Positions 1 to 9,105 of a stretch of DNA of 32,713 bases are shown here, piece by piece. The stretch covers positions 1-32,713 of the forward strand of contig NW_022205161.1 of NCBI RefSeq assembly GCF_008831285.2, in the 5' to 3' direction. The stretch is from Nymphaea colorata (taxonomy: Eukaryota > Streptophyta > Magnoliopsida > Nymphaeales > Nymphaeaceae). Position numbers and translations under genes: made by a program. How positions within the stretch are numbered: position 1 is the stretch's first letter; every line of letters begins with the position of its first letter. Below the pieces are notes generated by a model. The model had not been told where the DNA came from. It did not search any database and worked only from the letters and a program-made list of their open reading frames with translations.

Positions 1-1110
1 CAATAGGTTTAACTACAAGACACCAAATGAATCACTCGAATCTCATTCATTTTCGCAAAACTTGTGATTTCAATCTACTAAATCATTTATTATAGACGTA
101 ACAACAAGTTAAACACATTCAATTAAGTATGCATGATTATATGAATCACTTAAATCTCACTTGTATTCGTACGAACATGTGATTTCAATCCTTTAGAACG
201 TTCCTATAGATGTAACAACAAATTCAACTCATCGGACTAACTACACGTGTACAAATATAGTGACTTCAACCATTTGTATCCATATAAACTTGTGATTTCA
301 ACCATTTAAATCATTCATTATAGATGTAAAACAAGTGAAATACATTAGATTAACTATAGGGACCAATATAGTGACTTGACTCTCATTCATTTCCAAACGG
401 ACTTCTTTTTTCAAGCCACTAAGTCATTCTATACGTATGTAACAAATGGTTACGCACATTCAATTAAATATAAGTTATCAAATGTATGTAAGAACAAGTA
501 AAAATGAATCACATAATCTCTCGATTAAACATAAGTGATCAAATGTATGTAATAACAAGTGAAACACATTAAGTTACCTGTAAGACACCAAATGAATCAC
601 TCGAATCCCATTCATTTTCATATAAACCTATGATTTGAATTTACTAAATCATTTAATATAAACGTAACAACAAGTTAAGTACATTCAATTAAATATGCGT
701 GATCAATTGAATCACTTAAATCCCACTCGTATTGATGTGAACTTGTGCATCGATCACTATAGATGTAACAACATGTTCAACTTATCGTACAAACTAGAAA
801 GGATCAAACTAATGCATAGGTCTCTCCTTTATATCCATATAAACTTGTGGTTTTAATTATTTAAATCATTGGATCATGGATGTAATAACATGTGAAACAC
901 GTTAGGTTAACTATAAGACACCAAATGAATCACTCGAATCACATTCATTTTCATACAAACTTGTGATTTCAGTTCACTTAATCAAGCAACATGGATGTAA
1001 CAATAAGTTAAGCACATTCAATTTAAGTATGTGTGATCATTTGAATCACTTAAATCGCACTTGTATTGATACGAACTTGTAAATTTCAATCCTTTAGATC
1101 GTGCACTATA
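1..1110 (+). repeat. HOR unit U0 (partial, 3' part)
   Basis: This is the right-hand third of a higher-order unit, cut by the window start. Monomer starts are at 98 (A), 212 (B), 326 (diverged C), 439 and 488 (half monomers), 549 (C), 664 (A, shortened to 101 bp), 765 (B), 882 (C) and 997 (A). It matches 3151-4259 with only scattered single-base changes and small indels, such as gtaaaacaag at 326 against gtaataacaag. Confidence 0.93.
326..548 (+). repeat. Altered module: diverged C plus two half monomers
   Basis: A diverged C monomer (326-438, with gggaccaatatagtgacttg and ttccaaacggacttc) is followed by pieces of 49 bp (439-487) and 61 bp (488-548) in place of a normal A-B pair. Both pieces contain a gattaaacataa or caattaaatataa stretch, then gt-atcaaatgtatgtaa. 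The same module recurs in the late part of each unit that keeps this region, for example at about 3477-3699, 10543 onward and 15106 onward. Confidence 0.82.
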
Positions 1111-1293
1111 GTCGTACCAATACGAGTCAGATTTAAGTGATTCATATGATCACGCATACTTTATTGAATGTACTTGACTTATTGTTATATCCATGTTAAA
1201 TGATTTAGTAGATTGAAATCACAGGCTTGCATGAAAATGAATGAGATTTGAGTGATTCATTTGGTGCCCTATTGTTAACCTAATTCACTTGTT
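1111..1293 (-). repeat. Inverted satellite segment, copy 1 (HOR phase marker)
   Basis: This 183-bp stretch is the satellite in reverse orientation. Read on the - strand it gives aacaagtgaattaggttaac, gcaccaaatgaatcactcaa, ctcattcattttcatgcaag, gtgatttcaatctactaaat and then A-type attcaataaagtatgcgtga, ending tcgtattggtacgac. It is thus most of a C monomer plus about 70 bp of an A monomer. It faces an ordinary C-A pair just upstream (about 886-1076), so the two can form a long imperfect hairpin with a loop of about 34 bp. Confidence 0.92.
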
Positions 1294-1321
1294 AAGCACA
1301 TTCAATTAAATTACAAGTGAA
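1284..1321. repeat. Hairpin at end of the inverted segment
   Basis: Perfect 9-bp arms ttcacttgt (1284-1292) and acaagtgaa (1313-1321) flank a 20-bp centre. They mark the return from reverse to forward satellite orientation. The surrounding aaccta and attaggtt also pair if a few unpaired bases are allowed. The same arrangement follows each of the other inverted segments. Confidence 0.75.
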
Positions 1322-1738
1322 AACACATTAGGTTAACTATATGACACCAAATGAATCACTTGTTAAGGACATCCGTATTAAGAATCATTATAAATGTAAC
1401 AACTAGTGAAACACATTAGGTAAACCATAAGACACCAAATGAATCACTCGAATCTCATTCATTTTCAACAAACTTGTGATTTCGATCTACTAAATCATTT
1501 AATATAGATGTAACAACAAGTTAAACACATTCAATTAAGCATGCATGATCATATGAATCATTTAAATCTCACTTGTATTGGTACGAACGCGTGATTTCAA
1601 TCCTTTAGATCGTTCACTATAGATGTAACAACAAATTCAACTCATCGGACTAATTACACGCATTCAAAGTAATGCATAGATCCCATTTGTATCCATATGA
1701 ACTTGCGATTTCAATCATTTAAATCATTCATTATAGAT

Positions 1739-1958
1739 GTAATAACAAGTGAAATACACTAGATTAACTGTAAGGGACCAACTTAATGACCTGACTCTCA
1801 TTCATTTCCAAACGAACTTCTATTTCAAGCCACTAAGTCATTCTATACGTATGTAACAAATGGCTACGCACACTCAATTAAATATATTGATCAAATATAT
1901 GTAATAACAAGTGAAAATGAATCATTTAATCTCTCAATTAAATATATGTGATCAAATA
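1739..1958 (+). repeat. Altered module: diverged C plus half monomers (second type)
   Basis: A diverged C monomer (gtaataacaagtgaaatacac, gggaccaacttaatgacctg) leads into half monomers at 1853 (48 bp) and 1901 (58 bp). This module holds the longest open frames of the array, 60-76 codons, which recur with the HOR. They start at GTG, or at ATG where one-base deletions shift the frame. I do not regard them as genes. Confidence 0.82.
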
Positions 1959-2131
1959 TAAAACAAGTGAAACATATTAGGTTACCTACAAGACACCAAA
2001 TGAATCACTCAAATCTCATTCATTTCCATACAAACCTATGATTTCAATATACTAAATCATTTAATATAGACGTAACAACAAGTTAAGCACATTCAATTAA
2101 GTATGCGTGATCAAATGAATCACTTAAATCT

Positions 2132-2185
2132 CACTCGTATCGAGACGAGTGATTTAGTGTGCGTATGGATACAAATGAATGAGAT
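2132..2185 (-). repeat. Short inverted piece with near-palindrome (one per HOR)
   Basis: At the end of an A monomer the arms cactcgt and acgagtg flank a 6-base centre (atcgag) at 2132-2151. The next 35 bp or so read as reverse-strand satellite: the complement gives ctcattcatttgtatccata. It replaces the usual end of the A monomer before the B monomer at 2186. Near-palindrome cores recur at 5288, 7711, 9203, 13758, 16914 (centre attgag), 20734, 23532, 26329, 29478 and 32228. U4 lacks it because of its deletion, and U3 has two. Confidence 0.88.
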
Positions 2186-2636
2186 GTAACAACATGTTCA
2201 ACTTATTGAACAAACTACAAGGGATCAAACTAAACTAATCCATAGGTCTCCTTTACATCCATATAAACTTGTGAGTTTTTATCGTTTAAATCGTTGATCA
2301 TAGATGTCATAACGAGTGAAACACATTAGGTTAATTATAAGACACCAAATGAATCACTCAAATCTCATTTATTTTCACACAAACTTGTGATTTGAATTCA
2401 CTTAATCTAGCAATATGGATGTAACAACAAGTTAAGCACATTCAATTAAGTATGTGTGATCATTTGAATCACTTAAATCGCACTTGTATTGATACGAACT
2501 TGTGATTTCAATCATTTAGATCGTGCACTATAGTTGTAACAATAAATTCAACTCATCGGACTAACTACACGCGTTTGTATCCACATGAACATGTGATTTC
2601 AATCATTTAAATCATTCATTATATATGTATTCCAAA

Positions 2637-2787
2637 CGAACTTCTGGTATCAAAGCCACTAGGTCATTCTATACGTAAGTAAGAAATGGTCACGCACATT
2701 CAATTAAATACAAGTGATCAATTATATGTAATAACAAGTGAAATGAATCACTTAATCTCTCAATTAAATATAAGTGATCAAATATAT
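2637..2787 (+). repeat. Altered module: truncated C plus half monomers (third type)
   Basis: Here the diverged C is cut to 42 bp: gtattccaaacgaacttctg follows directly after a short B monomer. Half monomers of 49 bp (2679) and 60 bp (2728) follow. About 70 bp of the C monomer seen in the other two modules are missing. It occurs in every unit that keeps this region, so it arose before the HOR spread. Confidence 0.8.
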
Positions 2788-2902
2788 GTAATAACAAGTG
2801 AAACACATTAGGTTACTTACAAGACACCAAATGAATCACTCCAATATCATTCATTTTCATACAAACCTATGATTTTAATCTACTAAATCATTTAATATAG
2901 AC

Positions 2903-3017
2903 GTAACAACAAGTTAAGCACATTCAATTACGTATGTGTGATAAAATGAATCACTTAAATCCCACTCGTATTGATACGAACTTGTGATTTCAATTCCTTA
3001 CATCGATCACCATAGAT
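2903..3017 (+). repeat. Example monomer type A (115 bp)
   Basis: The A monomer begins gtaacaacaagttaagcac and contains attcaatta, then tgaatcacttaaatc, an actcgtattgatacgaac stretch and the shared block aacttgtgatttcaat. A monomers carry acaagtt near their start and the complementary aacttgt about 63 bp later. They are followed by B monomers. This copy is one of the cleanest in the window. Confidence 0.88.
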
Positions 3018-3132
3018 GTAAGAACTAGTTCAACTTATTGAACTAACTACAAGGGATCAAACTAATGCATAGGTCTCCTTTATATCCATACAAACTTGTA
3101 AGTTTTAATCATTTAAATCATTGATCAAAGAT
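3018..3132 (+). repeat. Example monomer type B (115 bp)
   Basis: The B monomer begins gtaagaactagttcaac. Its distinguishing stretch is gggatcaaactaatgcatag followed by tctcctttatatcc. The last third resembles A and C (aaacttgta, tttaatcatttaaatcatt) and includes the 8-bp palindrome atttaaat. A small hairpin is formed by tagttcaa and ttgaacta at 3026-3045. Confidence 0.88.
3026..3045. repeat. Small hairpin in B monomer
   Basis: 8-bp arms tagttcaa and ttgaacta flank the loop ctta. A related hairpin with 7-bp arms tgttcaa/ttgaaca and the same loop lies in the B monomer at 2195-2212. Other B monomers have tcaactcatcgg here and lack the pairing. Confidence 0.75.
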
Positions 3133-3247
3133 GTAATAACAAGTGAAACACAATAGGTTAACTACAAGACACCAAATGAATCACTCGAATCTCATTCATT
3201 TTCGCACAAACTTGTGATTTCAATCTACTAAATCATTTATTATAGAC
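3133..3247 (+). repeat. Example monomer type C (115 bp)
   Basis: The C monomer begins gtaataacaagtgaaacac, continues ggttaactacaagacacc, aaatgaatcactcgaatctc and attcattttc, and ends with the shared aacttgtgatttcaat block and aaatcattta. The gacaccaaatgaatcac motif is the easiest C marker to scan for in the array. Together with the preceding A and B it makes the level-2 trimer at 2903-3247. Confidence 0.88.
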
Positions 3248-4259
3248 GTAACAACAAGTTAAACACATTCAATTAAGTATGCATGATTATATGAATCACT
3301 TAAATCTCACTTGTATTCGTACGAACATGTGATTTCAATCCTTTAGAACGTTCCCTATAGATGTAACAACAAATTCAACTCATCGGACTAACTACACGTG
3401 TACAAATATAGTGACTTCAACCATTTGTATCCATATAAACTTGTGATTTCAACCATTTAAATCATTCATTATAGATGTAATAACAAGTGAAATACATTAG
3501 ATTAACTATAAGGGACCAATATAGTGACTTGACTCTCATTCATTTCCAAACGGACTTCTTTTTTCAAGCCACTAAGTCATTCTATACGTATGTAACAAAT
3601 GGTTACGCACATTCAATTAAATATAAGTTATCAAATGTATGTAAGAACAAGTAAAAATGAATCACATAATCTCTCGATTAAACATAAGTGATCAAATGTA
3701 TGTAATAACAAGTGAAACACATTAAGTTACCTGTAAGACACCAAATGAATCACTCGAATCCCATTCATTTTCATATAAACCTATGATTTGAATTTACTAA
3801 ATCATTTAATATAAACGTAACAACAAGTTAAGTACATTCAATTAAATATGCGTGATCAATTGAATCACTTAAATCCCACTCGTATTGATGTGAACTTGTG
3901 CATCGATCACTATAGATGTAACAACATGTTCAACTTATCGTACAAACTAGAAAGGATCAAACTAATGCATAGGTCTCCTTTATATCCATATAAACTTGTG
4001 AGTTTTAATTATTTAAATCATTGATCATGGATGTAATAACATGTGAAACACGTTAGGTTAACTATAAGACACCAAATGAATCACTCGAATCACATTCATT
4101 TTCATACAAACTTGTGATTTCAGTTCACTTAATCAAGCAACATGGATGTAACAATAAGTTAAGCACATTCAATTAAGTATGTGTGATCATTTGAATCACT
4201 TAAATCGCACTTGTATTGATACGAACTTGTAATTTCAATCCTTTAGATCGTGCACTATA

Positions 4260-4442
4260 GTCGTACCAATACGAGTCAGATTTAAGTGATTCATATGATC
4301 ACGCATACTTTATTGAATGTACTTGACTTATTGTTATATCCATGTTAAATGATTTAGTAGATTGAAATCACAGGCTTGCATGAAAATGAATGAGATTTGA
4401 GTGATTCATTTGGTGCCCTATTGTTAACCTAATTCACTTGTT
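4260..4442 (-). repeat. Inverted satellite segment, copy 2
   Basis: Same 183-bp reversed C-A segment as at 1111-1293, starting gtcgtaccaatacgagtcag. No length change. Confidence 0.92.
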
Positions 4443-5997
4443 AAGCACATTCAATTAAATTACAAGTGAAACACATTAGGTTAACTATATGACACCAAAT
4501 GAATCACTTGTTAAGGACATCCGTATTAAGAATCATTATAAATGTAACAACTAGTGAAACACATTAGGTAAACCATAAGACACCAAATGAATCACTCGAA
4601 TCTCATTCATTTTCATACAAACTTGTGATTTCGATCTACTAAATCATTTAATATAGATGTAACAACAAGTTAAACACATTCAATTAAGCATGCATGATCA
4701 TATGAATCATTTAAATCTCACTTGTATTGGTACGAACGCGTGATTTCAATCCTTTAGATCGTTCACTATAGATGTAACAACAAATTCAACTCATCGGACT
4801 AATTACACGCATTCAAAGTAATGCATAGATCCCATTTGTATCCATATGAACTTGCGATTTCAATCATTTAAATCATTCATTATAGATGTAATAGACAAGT
4901 GAAATACACTAGATTAACTGTAAGGGACCAACTTAATGACCTGACTCTCATTCATTTCCAAACGAACTTCTTATTTCAAGCCACTAAGTCATTCTATACG
5001 TATGTAACAAATGGCTACGCACACTCAATTAAATATATTGATCAAATATATGTAATAACAAGTGAAAATGAATCATTTAATCTCTCAATTAAATATATGT
5101 GATCAAATATATGTAATAACAAGTGAAACATATTAGGTTACCTACAAGACACCAAATGAATCACTCAAATCTCATTCATTTCCATACAAACCTATGATTT
5201 CAATATACTAAATCATTTAATATAGACGTAACAACAAGTTAAGCACATTCAATTAAGTATGCGTGATCAAATGAATCACTTAAATCTCACTCGTATCGAG
5301 ACGAGTGATTTAGTGTGCGTATGGATACAAATGAATGAGATGTAACAACATGTTCAACTTATTGAACAAACTACAAGGGATCAAACTAAACTAATCCATA
5401 GGTCTCCTTTACATCCATATAAACTTGTGAGTTTTTATCGTTTAAATCGTTGATCATAGATGTCATAACGAGTGAAACACATTAGGTTAATTATAAGACA
5501 CCAAATGAATCACTCAAATCTCATTTATTTTCACACAAACTTGTGATTTGAATTCACTTAATCTAGCAATATGGATGTAACAACAAGTTAAGCACATTCA
5601 ATTAAGTATGTGTGATCATTTGAATCACTTAAATCGCACTTGTATTGATACGAACTTGTGATTTCAATCATTTAGATCGTGCACTATAGTTGTAACAATA
5701 AATTCAACTCATCGGACTAACTACACGCGTTTGTATCCACATGAACATGTGATTTCAATCATTTAAATCATTCATTATATATGTATTCCAAACGAACTTC
5801 TGGTATCAAAGCCACTAGGTCATTCTATACGTAAGTAAGAAATGGTACGCACATTCAATTAAATACAAGTGATCAATTATATGTAATAACAAGTGAAAAT
5901 GAATCACTTAATCTCTCAATTAAATATAAGTGATCAAATATATGTAATAACAAGTGAAACACATTAGGTTACTTACAAGACACCAAATGAATCACTC

Positions 5998-6600
5998 CAA
6001 TATCATCATTTTCATACAAACCTATGATTTTAATCTACTAATCATTTAATATAGACGTAACAACAAGTTAACCACATTCAATTACGTATGGTGATAAATG
6101 AATCACTTAAATCCACTCGTAGATACGAACTTATTAATTGAATGTACGCACATTCAATTAAAATAAGTTATCAAATGTATGCAAGAACAAGTAAAAATGA
6201 ATCACATAATCTCGATTAAACATAAGTGATCAAATGTATGTAATAACAAGTGAAACACATTAAGTTACTGTAAGACACCAAATGAATCACTCGAATCCCA
6301 TCATTTTCATATAACTATGATTTGAATTACTAAATCATTTAATATAACGTAACAACAAGTTAAGTACATTCAATTAAATATGCATGACAATGAATCACTT
6401 AAATCCCATCGTATTGATTAAACTGTGCATCGATCACTATAGATGTAACAACATGTTAACTTATCGTACAAACTAGAAAGGATCAAACTATGCATAGGTC
6501 GCCTTTATATCCATATAAACTTGTGAGTTTAATTAATTTAAATCATTGATCATGATGTAATAACATGTGAAACACGTTAGGTTAACTATAAGACACCAAT
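5998..6600. other. Stretch rich in one-base deletions
   Basis: Compared with other units, single bases are missing repeatedly: tatcatcatt for tatcattcatt, ctactaatc for ctactaaatc, atccactcg for atcccactcg, ataactatg for ataaacctatg. Substitutions are rare. The stretch surrounds the U2 deletion scar. This pattern fits low-coverage or unpolished long-read consensus better than evolutionary decay. Confidence 0.7.
6115..6165. other. U2 deletion scar with perfect inverted repeat
   Basis: Sequence from an A monomer (actcgtagatacgaactt) is followed by attaattgaatgt and then the half-monomer sequence acgcacattcaattaa. Arms ttaattgaatgt (6134-6145) and acattcaattaa (6150-6161) are a perfect 12-bp inverted repeat with a 4-base loop, acgc. 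The left arm is not present at this place in other units, so it is filler created at the join. A total of 627 bp is missing compared with U1. Confidence 0.8.
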
Positions 6601-6781
6601 GAATCACTCGAATCACATTCATTTTCATACAAACTTGTGATTTCAGTTCACTTAATCAAGCACATGGATGTAATAATAAGTTAAGCACATTCAATTAAGT
6701 ATGTGTGATCATTTGAATCACTTAAATCGCACTTGTATTGATACGAACTTGTAGTTTCAATCCTTTAGATCGTGCACTATA

Positions 6782-6962
6782 GTCGTACCAATACGAGTCA
6801 GATTTAAGTGATTCATATGATCACGCATACTTTATTGAATGTACTGACTTATTGTTATATCCATGTTAAATGATTTAGTAGATTGAAATCACAGGCTTGC
6901 ATGAAAATGAATGAGATTGAGTGATTCATTTGGTGCCCTATTGTTAACCTAATTCACTTGTT
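6782..6962 (-). repeat. Inverted satellite segment, copy 3
   Basis: Reversed C-A segment, 181 bp, with two one-base losses (gtactgac and gagattgag). Confidence 0.9.
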
Positions 6963-6981
6963 AAGCACATTCAATTAATTA

Positions 6982-7000
6982 CAAGTGAAACACATTAGGT
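6982..7000. other. 88-bp deletion between short direct repeats (U3)
   Basis: In other units gtgaaacacattaggt occurs twice, 88 bp apart (4466 and 4554 in U2). In U3 only one copy remains and the gacaccaaatgaatcacttg stretch between them is gone. This is the expected result of slippage or single-strand annealing between the 16-bp direct repeats. Confidence 0.85.
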
Positions 7001-8286
7001 AAACCATAGGACACCAAATGAATCACTCGAATCTCATTCATTTTCATACAACTTGTGATTTCGATCTACTAAATCATTTAATATAGATGTAACAACAAGT
7101 TAAACACATTCAATTAAGCATGCATGATCATATGAATCATTAAATCTCACTTGTATTGGTACGAACGCGTGATTTCATCCTTTAGATCGTTCACTATAGA
7201 TTAACAACAAATTCAACTCATCGGACTAATTACACGCATTCAAAGTAATGCATAGATCCCATTTGTATCCATATGAACTTGCGATTTCAATCATTAAATC
7301 ATTCATTATAGATGTAATAACAAGTGAAATACACTAGATTAACTGTAAGGGACCAACTTAATGACCTGACTCTCATTCATTTCCAAACGAACTTCTTATT
7401 TCAAGCCCTAAGTCATTCTATACGTATGTAACAAATGGCTACGCACACTCAATTAAATATATTGATCAAATATATGTAATAACAAGTGAAAATGAATCAT
7501 TTAATCTCTCAATTAAATATATGTGACAAATATATGTAATAACAAGTGAAACATATTAGGTTACCTACAAGACACCAAATGAATCACTCAAATCTCATTC
7601 ATTTCCATACAAACCTATGATTTCAATATACTAAATCATTTAATATAGACGTAACAACAAGTTAAGCACATTCAATTAAGTATGCGTGATCAAATGAATC
7701 ACTTAAATCTCACTCGTATCGAGACGAGTGATTTAGTGTGCGTATGGATACAAATGAATGAGATGTAACAACATGTTCAACTTATTGAACAAACTACAAG
7801 GGATCAAACTAAACTAATCCATAGGTCTCCTTTACATCCATATAAACTTGTGAGTTTTTATCGTTTAAATCGTTGATCATGATGTCATAACGAGTGAAAC
7901 ACATTAGGTTAATTATAAGACACCAAATGAATCACTCAAATCTCATTTATTTTCAACAAACTTGTGATTTGAATTCACTTAATCTAGCAATATGGATGTA
8001 ACAACAAGTTAAGCACATTCAATTAAGTATGTGTGATCATTTGAATCACTTAAATCGCACTTGTATTGATACGAACTTGTGATTTCAATCATTTAGATCG
8101 TGCACTATAGTTGTAACAATAAATTCAACTCATCGGACTAACTACACGCGTTTGTATCCACATGAACATGTGATTTCAATCATTTAAATCATTCATTATA
8201 TATGTATTCCAAACGAACTTCTGGTATCAAGCCACTAGGTCATTCTATACGTAAGTAAGAAATGGTCACGCACATTCAATTAAATA

Positions 8287-8294
8287 CAAGTGAA
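8287..8294. other. 24-bp deletion between acaagtga repeats (U3)
   Basis: Other units read acaagtga-tcaattatatgtaata-acaagtgaaaatg at this place. U3 retains one acaagtga and loses 24 bp. A two-base gain follows at about 8311 (tctctctcaatt against tctctcaatt). Confidence 0.82.
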
Positions 8295-9085
8295 AATGAA
8301 TCACTTAATCTCTCTCAATTAAATACAAGTGATCAAATATATGTAATAACAAGTGAAACACATTAGGTTACTTACAAGACACCAAATGAATCACTCCAAT
8401 ATCATTCATTTTCATACAAACCTATGATTTTAATCTACTAAATCATTTAATATAGACGTAACAACAAGTTAAGCACATTCAATTACGTATGTGTGATAAA
8501 ATGAATCACTTAAATCCCACTCGTATTGATACGAACTTGTGATTTCAATTCCTTACATCGATCACCATAGATGTAAGAACTAGTTCAACTTATTGAACTA
8601 ACTACAAGGGATCAAACTAATGCATAGGTCTCCTTTATGTCCATACAAACTTGTAAGTTTTAATCATTTAAATCATTGATCAAAGATGTAATAACAAGTG
8701 AAACACAATAGGTTAACTACAAGACACCAAATGAATCACTCGAATCTCATTCATTTTCGCACAAACTTGTGATTTCAATCTACTAAATCATTTATTATAG
8801 ACGTAACAACAAGTTAAACACATTCAATTAAGTATGCATGATTATATGAATCACTTAAATCTCACTTGTATTCGTACGAACATGTGAATTCAATCTTTAG
8901 AACGTTCCCTATAGATCTAACAACAAATTCAACTCATCGGACTAACTACACGTTTACAAATATAGTGACTTCAACCATTTGTATCCATATAAACTTGTGA
9001 TTTCAACCATTTAAATCATTCATTATAATGTAATAACAAATGAAATATATTAGATTAACTATAAGGGACCAATATAGTGACTTGA

Positions 9086-9105
9086 CTCTCATTCATTTTA
9101 ACAAA
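9086..9105. other. Duplication join in U3
   Basis: The sequence runs from the late diverged C monomer (gtgacttgactctcattcat) into acaaacctatgatttcaata of an earlier C monomer. The shared ctcattcattt marks the crossover. The two small-inversion markers lie 1492 bp apart (7711 and 9203), close to 13 monomers of 114-115 bp, so the exchange was in register. Confidence 0.83.

Larger units (their letters stand above)
1111..4259 (+). repeat. HOR unit U1 (full length, 3149 bp, reference copy)
   Basis: This complete unit serves as the reference for the array. It opens with the 183-bp inverted segment. Monomer starts then follow at 1396 C, 1510 A, 1625 B, 1739 diverged C, 1853 and 1901 half monomers, 1959 C, 2072 A, 2186 B, 2306 C, 2421 A, 2536 short B (101 bp), 2637 truncated C (42 bp), 2679 and 2728 half monomers, 2788 C, 2903 A, 3018 B, 3133 C and 3248 A. 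The last kilobase repeats the order seen in U0. Spacing is 113-117 bp outside the half-monomer modules and a few altered monomers. Confidence 0.93.
4260..6781 (+). repeat. HOR unit U2 (2522 bp, 627-bp deletion)
   Basis: U2 follows U1 closely up to about 6000, then loses 627 bp relative to it. The missing block runs from the A monomer at the U1-equivalent of 2980 to the half-monomer module at the equivalent of 3605. The scar lies near 6130-6161. The flanking sequence from about 6000 to 6600 has many one-base deletions, so part of the structure may be a consensus artefact. Confidence 0.85.

Noticed and set aside
1111-1293. Insertion sequence or MITE as the source of the inverted segment
   Set aside because: The segment is made entirely of reversed satellite sequence, with no terminal inverted repeats of its own, target-site duplication or foreign sequence.
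2637-2787. Transposon-derived stretch in the truncated module
   Set aside because: Its parts all align to C and A monomers. The odd start at 2637 is explained by a deletion inside the C monomer.
4899-5102. Open frame of 67 codons, repeated exactly at 13369-13572 and 16525-16728
   Set aside because: It starts at GTG, lies in the diverged-C/half-monomer module, recurs only because the HOR recurs, and is broken by single-base indels in other copies. It has no recognisable domain or regulatory context.
6134-6161. Rho-independent terminator
   Set aside because: The 12-bp stem is AT-rich, lacks a GC-rich stem and a T tract, and lies in non-coding eukaryote-like satellite at a deletion scar.
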